Positions 8,039 to 13,431 of a stretch of 20,513 bases of DNA are shown here, in pieces. Origin of the DNA: SIG636 sp045604285 (GTDB lineage: Bacteria > Bacillota > Clostridia > Oscillospirales > CAG-382); contig JAZUNS010000013.1 of assembly GCA_045604285.1 (NCBI GenBank), positions 1 to 20,513 of the forward strand, written 5' to 3'. The notes beneath the pieces were generated by a model that did not search any database, was not told where the DNA came from, and saw only the letters and a program-made list of their open reading frames with translations. The translations under genes were made by a program, and so were the position numbers. The first letter of the stretch is position 1, and every line of letters starts with the position of its first letter.

Positions 8039-8063
8039 TAATTCTAAGGAGGCACCCCCAAAG

Positions 8064-8645
8064 ATGAAATTCAAAAACCTGGTACAAAAGCTTAAAGAGT
8101 TTGATTACGGCGCGTTTTTCGGAAGCAAGGCGTTTTTAATAGGCGGCTGCTTGGTGATAATAGCGGCGGCAATAGTGGTAAACGCCCTTATCCCCACCTC
8201 TAAAGGCACAGAAAACAAAAACAACGGCGAAACCCAAATACTTGGCAACAGCGTTTTGGTGGACGCAGAGCTGGAAGGCGAAACCGACGAAAAGGCAGAC
8301 TATTTTACCCAGGCGGTGTTGGATAGAGAAAACACCCGTAACGAGGCAATGGACGTACTGCAAAGCATTGCCGATAACCCCGATGCTCTTGCCGATGCCA
8401 AGGAAGAAGCCATGGCAGGCATTGCGGCAATGGCAGAGGAAATGAGCGCCGAAGCCACCATAGAACAGCTTGTAAAGGCAAAGGGCTTTGAGCAATGCGT
8501 TTGCGTGGTTTCCTCCGGCAAGGCAAGCGTGGTGGTAAACAGTGCCGAGGAGCTTTCCGCTGCCCAGGTCGCCCAGATACTTGAGATAGTGTATCTGGAA
8601 ACAGGTATAGTCCCCGCAAACACTAAAGTAATGGCAAATATGTAA
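8064..8645 (+). CDS. spoIIIAH: Stage III sporulation protein AH (SpoIIQ partner)
   Basis: This 193-residue bitopic protein has a membrane helix at about 24-43 and a C-terminal YscJ/FliF-like domain. In the family this domain binds forespore SpoIIQ (or its LytM-type substitute in Clostridia) across the intermembrane space. The YFTQAVLDRENTRNEA helix and the terminal VVNSAEELSAAQVAQILEIV are hallmark segments. The start is the ATG at 8064 with AAGGAGG 11 bases upstream; an in-frame ATG at 8016 would put that site inside the gene and adds 16 unconvincing residues. It is the last gene of the operon and is followed by a strong hairpin. Confidence 0.95.
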   Translation: MKFKNLVQKLKEFDYGAFFGSKAFLIGGCLVIIAAAIVVNALIPTSKGTENKNNGETQILGNSVLVDAELEGETDEKADYFTQAVLDRENTRNEAMDVLQSIADNPDALADAKEEAMAGIAAMAEEMSAEATIEQLVKAKGFEQCVCVVSSGKASVVVNSAEELSAAQVAQILEIVYLETGIVPANTKVMANM

Positions 8646-8660
8646 GCATCGGTACAAGCT

Positions 8661-8691
8661 AAAAAGCGGAAGGAACATATCCTTCCGCTTT
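8661..8691. terminator. Bidirectional intrinsic terminator between spoIIIA operon and dockerin gene
   Basis: Arms 8663-8674 and 8680-8691 form a perfect 12-bp stem (AAAGCGGAAGGA) around the loop ACATA. The T-run is better on the minus strand (CTTTTT), so it can stop the minus-strand gene ending at 8741 as well as the spoIIIA operon. It sits between convergent genes. Confidence 0.85.
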
Positions 8692-8736
8692 GTATTCAGT
8701 CTAAAACGGCATACCGGGCGTATGCCGATATTTGCG

Positions 8737-8754
8737 CCGCTTATTCCACCAAGC
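8737..8754. repeat. Direct repeat, copy 1 (end of dockerin gene)
   Basis: The 18-base sequence CCGCTTATTCCACCAAGC covers the last codons and stop of the 249-residue dockerin protein. An identical copy lies 973 bases further right at 9710-9727, outside any intact gene. The pair brackets the dockerin gene and the orphan dockerin fragment. Confidence 0.85.
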
Positions 8755-9490
8755 CTGCGTCGTGCTTAAGTATCCACGCCGCGTCAAGGCTGTCTACCTT
8801 GCGGTCGTTATTGGCATCGCCAAAGAGGTTACGTACCACATAGTCATCATAGTCTTCAAAAATACTGCCTGCGCTCAGACTGAGCCAAAGGTTTTCGGGC
8901 AAAGTACCACACTTTATAGCAATATCATAAACCGCGCTATCGGTAATATAGCCGTTATTATAAGCATCACTGAGCCAATAAGCGTTGCCGTCCTTGTACA
9001 CGATAAGCTCGTCACCGCTGTAATAATGGAAACCGTAGCCACCTACAAAAGACGTCCATATCATTTCTTCTTTCGCAAAGGGATGCATCAACATCACAAC
9101 GTCCCACCCCTCGAAATTACCGCAATAGGAATAAACATAGGTTAGAGGCAAAGCTACCTCCAAGGGGTATTCGGCATAGCATCTGGGGCGGCAAAATGCT
9201 GTGCAGATTTCAGCTTCAAGCTCTTCTGTAAGTGCGGGTGTTTCACCGACCTTGTTGTCAAACTCAGATATTATATCAGCATCATATTTAAGTATCTGTG
9301 CGGCATCAAGGCTGTCCACCTTGCCGTCGGCATTCACGTCACCGTTTACGGAGATGGCAAAAGCCTCTACGGTATTGTATTGCACAGTTTCTTCCGCCGT
9401 TACATCAACCATTTCTTTTGCGGAAACAGATGTTGCCACTATGGACAAAAGCAACAACACCGCTAATATTGTTTTTATTGTATTACTCAT
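8741..9490 (-). CDS. Secreted protein with dockerin-like F-hands at both ends
   Basis: This 249-residue protein has a signal peptide ending near SVSA (residue 24). A first type I dockerin-like calcium F-hand lies at about 50-70 (GDVNADGKVDSLDAAQILKY). A second forms the extreme C-terminus at 224-249 (GDANNDRKVDSLDAAWILKH). In normal dockerins the two lie next to each other; here about 155 residues separate them. The intervening part includes SYCGNFEGWDVVML, GYGFHYYSGDELIVYKDGNAYWLSDAY and a four-Cys pattern. It resembles a domain I associate with uncharacterised secreted Ruminococcus-type proteins, but I cannot name it. AAGGAGC lies seven bases before the ATG. No catalytic function is visible. 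It would be exported and could bind a cohesin or surface scaffold. Confidence 0.85.
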   Translation of the reverse strand: MSNTIKTILAVLLLLSIVATSVSAKEMVDVTAEETVQYNTVEAFAISVNGDVNADGKVDSLDAAQILKYDADIISEFDNKVGETPALTEELEAEICTAFCRPRCYAEYPLEVALPLTYVYSYCGNFEGWDVVMLMHPFAKEEMIWTSFVGGYGFHYYSGDELIVYKDGNAYWLSDAYNNGYITDSAVYDIAIKCGTLPENLWLSLSAGSIFEDYDDYVVRNLFGDANNDRKVDSLDAAWILKHDAGLVE

Positions 9491-9514
9491 AGATTTCGCT
9501 CCTTATCTACATAC

Positions 9515-9703
9515 TTACCAATCTTGGTCTATCAATGAATCGTATTGCAGAATCTGTGCTGCATCGAGGCTGTTTACTACGCAGTCCATATTTACGTCGG
9601 CAAGCTTTAGCTGCTCCGGCGTTAAGGTTCTCATTTCTGCCGCATATTGGTTAATCCATGCGGCATCAAGGGACGTAGTTGCGCCGTCACCATTTACGTC
9701 ACC
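9515..9703 (-). pseudogene. Orphan dockerin domain fragment without a start codon
   Basis: An open stretch of 62 codons ending at TAA (9515-9517) encodes a full two-repeat dockerin. Repeat one is GDVNGDGATTSLDAAWINQY and repeat two is ADVNMDCVVNSLDAAQILQY, joined by a linker containing LTPEQLKL, with C-terminus LIDQDW. The reading frame extends upstream only to a TAG near 9750 and holds no ATG/GTG/TTG with a ribosome binding site before the domain. It lies just after the lipoprotein stop, in the +1 frame relative to it. It is either the decayed tail of a lost dockerin gene or a domain once fused to the lipoprotein. The second repeat has Cys and Asn at positions usually Gly and Asp in the calcium loop. 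Confidence 0.7.
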
Positions 9704-9709
9704 GGGACA

Positions 9710-9727
9710 CCGCTTATTCCACCAAGC
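9710..9727. repeat. Direct repeat, copy 2 (between dockerin remnant and lipoprotein stop)
   Basis: This is identical over 18 bases to 8737-8754. Here the sequence has no coding role and sits precisely at the boundary between the orphan dockerin and the 3' end of the lipoprotein gene, as expected for a recombination scar. Confidence 0.8.
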
Positions 9728-9737
9728 GAAAGCAATA

Positions 9738-10454
9738 TTATTCTTCTACGTCGTATGAATACAATAAATCCGGATCATCCGGTATTGACGGGCTGAAAAC
9801 CGATGTTACGTTTTTTATCTTCGCAAGCTGTATTACTTTTTCTTTTGTAACGGAAACCCAAAGCCAAAGCCCGGAACCTGAGAAGTGCATATCGTCCGTG
9901 GCAACGTCGGCTAAGTGTTCTTCTGCAAATCCCTCTATACACACCTCTGTGATCTTTCTTCTGCTGTTAAACTCCGTGCGTGCCAGATTAAAGGCGGTTC
10001 TTTCGGCATAGGCGGCATCCAAAACCACCTTGTCGTTAACGCTTAAGGTCCCTTCGGCAAGGCCCTGCTCTGCCTCAAGCTCCTTTATAAGCTGTGGCAG
10101 TCTTTCCTCTTTATAGCGCTTGCCGTTATCCGCAAACAGCAAGGGGTCAAGCCCTATCTTTTCTTCTATGGCTTTGTTTATATATTGTACCTCTTCTTCA
10201 TAGCTGAACTCCAAGGTAAAAGCCCAATTTTCCATAATGTCATCATCTTGGGCGGCGTTAAGCTTTTCCCATGATTCTTTGTCTATCTTGGCTTGCCAAG
10301 CAAGGTCCTCCACAGAGCTTTCGTCAACGGAGGAATCGGTGTTGGACGTATCTGCCGAACTTTCGTTATTGCCCGCTTCGCCGCAGCCGCAAGCCCCCAA
10401 CAGAAAGGCAATCGCACACAGCCAAAGGGCAAATTTTTTGATTGCGTTTTTCAT
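9738..10454 (-). CDS. Putative lipoprotein of unknown function
   Basis: This 238-residue protein has a charged N-terminus (MKNAIKKF), a hydrophobic core and a lipobox LLGAC, predicting lipidation at Cys22. A Ser/Asp/Asn-rich linker (NNESSADTSNTDSSVDESS) follows, as is usual for tethered surface lipoproteins. The mature part (about 50-238) is acidic and helix-rich with a final WLWVSVTKEKVIQLAKIKNV segment; I do not recognise the domain. The start is the ATG at 10454, preceded by GTGAAAGGGGTG; an in-frame GTG at 10472 lies inside that site. It stands alone behind its own promoter. A dockerin frame follows immediately after its stop, so the original C-terminus may have been altered. Confidence 0.8.
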   Translation of the reverse strand: MKNAIKKFALWLCAIAFLLGACGCGEAGNNESSADTSNTDSSVDESSVEDLAWQAKIDKESWEKLNAAQDDDIMENWAFTLEFSYEEEVQYINKAIEEKIGLDPLLFADNGKRYKEERLPQLIKELEAEQGLAEGTLSVNDKVVLDAAYAERTAFNLARTEFNSRRKITEVCIEGFAEEHLADVATDDMHFSGSGLWLWVSVTKEKVIQLAKIKNVTSVFSPSIPDDPDLLYSYDVEE

Positions 10455-10520
10455 ACAGTTCACCCCTTTCACTATATAAGACGAACAAAAGGCAAAAAAC
10501 TCTCACCCTTTTTACAAAAA

Positions 10521-10548
10521 ATTTTATTTTATTTTTTTCGTTTGTCAA
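10521..10548 (-). promoter_or_regulatory. Promoter of the lipoprotein gene
   Basis: TTGACA (10543-10548) and TAAAAT (10521-10526) are separated by a 16-base A-rich spacer on the minus strand, within an AT-rich stretch that holds no gene. Confidence 0.7.
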
Positions 10549-10637
10549 CGATAATCAGTCCCGCTTTTAGTTTTTTGTATACCTGCACAAGAATTCGGTT
10601 TTTTGCCCAAACGTGCCGACTGTTAACATATACGGGA

Positions 10638-10687
10638 ACAAAAAAGCAAGAGCACAGGGCTAAAAAGCCCTTAACTCTTGCTTTTGC
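10638..10687 (-). terminator. Intrinsic terminator of the XRE-cupin-acyl-CoA synthetase gene
   Basis: On the minus strand a long stem pairs AAAGCAAGAG with CTCTTGCTTT and contains an inner AGGGC/GCCCT stem, followed by a T-run (CTTTTTTG). It begins about 20 bases after the stop at 10707. The rest of 10549-10706 holds nothing else I can identify. Confidence 0.85.
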
Positions 10688-10706
10688 ATTTGTTCGGCAA
10701 ATAAAA

Positions 10707-13007
10707 TCAGTTCTTTGCTTTTTCAAGATCCTTTTTGCGGATATCAACGCGTCTTACCTTGCCGCTGATGGTTTTTGGCAGCTCCTCTACAAATTCAACT
10801 ATTCTGGGGTATTTGTAGGGTGCGGTGTGGGTCTTAACGTACTCCTGAATCTCTTTCTTAAGAGCGTCGGTGCCTACGGTGCCTTTGGTAAGAACGATGG
10901 TTGCCTTTACTATTTGTCCTCTTACCTCGTCGGGTACGGGGGTGATGGCACATTCAAGCACGTAGGGAAGCTCCATAATAACGCTTTCGATCTCGAAGGG
11001 CCCTATTCTGTAGCCGGAGGACTTGATTACGTCGTCTATTCTGCCAACGTACCACAAATAGCCGTCCTCGTCCATGGTTGCCTGGTCGCCGGTGTGGTAG
11101 TAGCCGTCGTGCCAAACCTCGTTTGTCTTTTCTTCGTCCAGATAATAGCCGATAAACAAGCCGCAGGGAACCTTATCCTTAACTCTTATGCAGATCTCGC
11201 CGGTGTCACCGGTTTTGCACACGTTGCCGTCGGGGTCAAGAACGACCACGTCGTAAAGAGGGCTGGGCTTACCCATAGAGCCGATCTTGGGGGTAGAGCC
11301 TATGAAGTTTGCAATGGAAAGGGTGGTTTCGGTCTGACCGAAGCCTTCCATTATCTTAAGCCCGGTTGCCTTGTAGAACCGGTGGTAAACCTCGGGGTTA
11401 TGCGCTTCGCCCGCAGTGGTGGCGTATTGGATAGAGGAAAGGTCATACTTTGAAAGATCCTCTTTAATGAAGAATCTGTACATGGTAGGAGGTGCGCAGA
11501 AGGTGGTGATGTTATACTTCTTAAACATGGGCAAAATGTCTTCGGAATGGAATCTGTCAAAGTCGTAGGTGAACACGCCTGCCTCGCACAGCCATTGACC
11601 GTACAGCTTGCCCCAAAGAGCCTTACCCCAGCCCGTATCGGAGATGGTGAAATGTAATCCGTCGGGGTTAACGTTATGCCAGTGCTTTGCGGTGGGGTAG
11701 TGACCCAAAGCGTATTTGTAGGAGTGGGTTGCGATACGGGGATAACCCGTTGTGCCGGAGGTAAACAGCATAAGCATGGGATCGTTGCCGCAGGGGGTAT
11801 TCTCGGTGCGGTTAAAGTGAGTGCTGAAACGTTCCATCTCTACGTTAAAGTCGTTCCAGCCTTCTCTTTTGCCGCCTACTAAGATCTTTGTAAGGCCGGG
11901 GAATTCCGCAGCAGCCTTTTCAGCCTCGTCGGCAACGTTGCCGTCTGCGGTACAAACTATTGCTTTTACCTTAGCTGCCTTGTATCTGTATACAAAGTCA
12001 TGCTCTACAAGCTGGTTGGTGGCGGGGATGGCAATTGCGCCGATCTTGTGCAGCGCCAGCATACAGAACCAGAACTGGTAATGACGCTTAAGAACAAGCA
12101 TTACCGTATCGCCCTTCTTAATGCCCAGCGATTCAAAGTAGTTGGCGGTTTTTGCCGAATACTTTTTCATATCGCTAAAGGTGAATTTACGGTCGGTCTT
12201 ATCGTTGGCAACCCACAGCATTGCAAGCTTGTCGGGTGATTTCTTCGCTATCTCGTCAACACAGTCAAAGGCGAAGTTGAATTTGTCGTCATTTGTGAAA
12301 GAAATGCCGTTAAATACACCGTTTTCGTCATAGGTGGAGGTAACAAAATTGTCGGCAACGGTCCTTACCGTGTTCTTTGCCGCCGCAGCCTTTGCCGCAA
12401 TAAAGGGCGCTTCGGGGTACTCTTCACTTACCTGACCGTCCTGAGGGTTAAGCACAACTGCGTGGAACTCACAGCCGCCCTCGCTTACGGCGATCATACC
12501 GTGGGGGATGATGCTGTTGTAGAAGATAGAGTCGCCCTCGTTAAGGATATCCACGTGGCTGCCTACCTGCACCTTAAGGGAGCCTTTTACGATAACGTCA
12601 AACTCCTGACCGTTGTGAGAGTTAAGCTTTATGGGTGCGTTTTGCTCCTCTGCCAAGTAGGGGAACTTAACAAGGAAGGGTTCTGCCAGCTTTTCCTTAA
12701 ACTTGGGTGCCAGGTTGTTGTATACAACGCCGTGCTTTTTTATTATCTTAAGGCCTTCGCCTTTTCTTGTAATTGCAAAAGAGGTAAGGGTAGTGCTGGT
12801 GCCTTCAAGCAGGTCAACAACCTCAACGTCACAAGCCTTGGCGCACTTGTAAATAAAAGTAAAGCTAAAATCGGTTTCGCCCTTTTCAAGGGTAAGGTAA
12901 TCCTCAACGGTTACACCGGTAAGCTTTGCCAATTCTTCGGGGGTATAGCCCTTTGCCTCGCGCAGGTCCTTGATACGGCCTGCTACTTCTTTCAAATTGA
13001 AATCCAT
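10707..13007 (-). CDS. HTH(XRE)-cupin-acyl-CoA synthetase fusion, MACS-like
   Basis: This 766-residue protein has three parts. Residues about 5-68 are an XRE-type helix-turn-helix (RIKDLREAKGYTPEELAKLTG). Residues about 105-187 are a cupin with small-ligand or metal residues His131, Glu135 and His169 (HNGQEFDVIVKGSLKVQVG, PHGM). Residues about 240-760 are an adenylate-forming acyl-CoA synthetase. Its motifs are the P-loop TSGTTGYPR at 416-424 (Arg424 where Lys is common), GFGQTE at 555-560, GRIDDVIKSSGYRIGPFEIE at 655-674 and catalytic Lys750 (TISGKVRR). The pattern is closest to medium/branched-chain synthetases (MACS/ACSM), which make acyl-CoA from short or branched acids, ATP and CoA. The start is the ATG after AAAGGAG (8 bases). 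It is preceded by a T-box leader with a probable Ile specifier. The regulator part may sense the acid or its CoA ester, which is inference. Confidence 0.9.
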   Translation of the reverse strand: MDFNLKEVAGRIKDLREAKGYTPEELAKLTGVTVEDYLTLEKGETDFSFTFIYKCAKACDVEVVDLLEGTSTTLTSFAITRKGEGLKIIKKHGVVYNNLAPKFKEKLAEPFLVKFPYLAEEQNAPIKLNSHNGQEFDVIVKGSLKVQVGSHVDILNEGDSIFYNSIIPHGMIAVSEGGCEFHAVVLNPQDGQVSEEYPEAPFIAAKAAAAKNTVRTVADNFVTSTYDENGVFNGISFTNDDKFNFAFDCVDEIAKKSPDKLAMLWVANDKTDRKFTFSDMKKYSAKTANYFESLGIKKGDTVMLVLKRHYQFWFCMLALHKIGAIAIPATNQLVEHDFVYRYKAAKVKAIVCTADGNVADEAEKAAAEFPGLTKILVGGKREGWNDFNVEMERFSTHFNRTENTPCGNDPMLMLFTSGTTGYPRIATHSYKYALGHYPTAKHWHNVNPDGLHFTISDTGWGKALWGKLYGQWLCEAGVFTYDFDRFHSEDILPMFKKYNITTFCAPPTMYRFFIKEDLSKYDLSSIQYATTAGEAHNPEVYHRFYKATGLKIMEGFGQTETTLSIANFIGSTPKIGSMGKPSPLYDVVVLDPDGNVCKTGDTGEICIRVKDKVPCGLFIGYYLDEEKTNEVWHDGYYHTGDQATMDEDGYLWYVGRIDDVIKSSGYRIGPFEIESVIMELPYVLECAITPVPDEVRGQIVKATIVLTKGTVGTDALKKEIQEYVKTHTAPYKYPRIVEFVEELPKTISGKVRRVDIRKKDLEKAKN

Positions 13008-13059
13008 TTTGGGGTCTCCTTTCGTTTCTGTCGCTTTCTTCAGCAATTTTACGAATTTG

Positions 13060-13353
13060 AATAAAACAAAAGGAGCCGTCTCAAAATTACTTTGAGACGG
13101 GTCACTCAACCCGCGGTACCACTCAAATTGCGGAAAATAAATCTCCGCCACTTTGCAGGCTCTAACAAGCCCCTGCTTTAACGCAGCATTACGGAAGGAG
13201 CCTACTTGTCTGTTAAGACTTTCGATCCTCCAACTCGGAAGTGATGGGTCATTGGAAAGCTTTGCCGTTGGCTCGCAGCAACCGCCAACTCTCTGTAGAC
13301 TGGGCAATCCGACCGTCTTCGTCATAGTTGTTTGTGATATTCAAATTTCCTTG
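13060..13353 (-). ncRNA. T-box leader, probable tRNA-Ile (AUC) specifier
   Basis: The T-box sequence AGTGGTACCGCGG lies at 13111-13123; its UGGU would pair with a discriminator A. It overlaps the antiterminator/terminator switch, whose hairpin at 13076-13100 has arms CCGTCTCAAA and TTTTGAGACGG and is followed by CTCCTTTTGTTTT. Stem I is recognisable by AGAGAG...GCTGCGAGCC near its apex. The 3' strand reads CCATCACTTCCGAG. Using the glyQS-like rule of codon, then A, then a helix (CTTC, pairing with upstream GAAG), the specifier is AUC at 13243-13245, that is Ile. The 5' side of the specifier loop lacks the usual AGUA, so the codon call is less secure than for the other leader. It should raise expression when tRNA-Ile is uncharged. 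Confidence 0.88.
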
Positions 13354-13359
13354 GTGCTA

Positions 13360-13388
13360 ATTATACTCGTGACATTTGCATTTGTCAA
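13360..13388 (-). promoter_or_regulatory. Consensus promoter of the Ile-type T-box transcript
   Basis: Perfect TTGACA (13383-13388) and TATAAT (13360-13365) are separated by 17 bases. The start of transcription is predicted near 13353, just ahead of stem I. The synthetase fusion downstream is therefore a separate transcription unit from the Leu-type operon. Confidence 0.9.
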
Positions 13389-13409
13389 GAGTTTTTTTGC
13401 ATAAATATA

Positions 13410-13429
13410 AATATTTTTTTAAAAATATT
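13410..13429 (-). terminator. Weak AT-only hairpin after the TIM-barrel fusion gene
   Basis: Arms AATATTTTT (13410-13418) and AAAAATATT (13421-13429) lie directly after the stop at 13432. There is no GC in the stem, so termination would be inefficient and some read-through into the next leader is possible. Confidence 0.3.
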
Positions 13430-13431
13430 AG

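Noticed and set aside
8016..8063. Upstream ATG for spoIIIAH
   Set aside because: It would overlap spoIIIAG and bury the AAGGAGG at 8046-8052; the extra residues do not resemble the family.
10293..11453. 386-codon plus-strand open frame
   Set aside because: It is antisense to the lipoprotein and the synthetase 3' end, crosses their terminator and promoter, and has no recognisable domain; it is a codon-bias shadow.
13008..13325. In-frame 106-residue N-terminal extension of the XRE-cupin-synthetase gene
   Set aside because: It translates straight through the T-box leader, including the terminator stem, and has no ribosome binding site. The ATG at 13007 with AAAGGAG is the real start.
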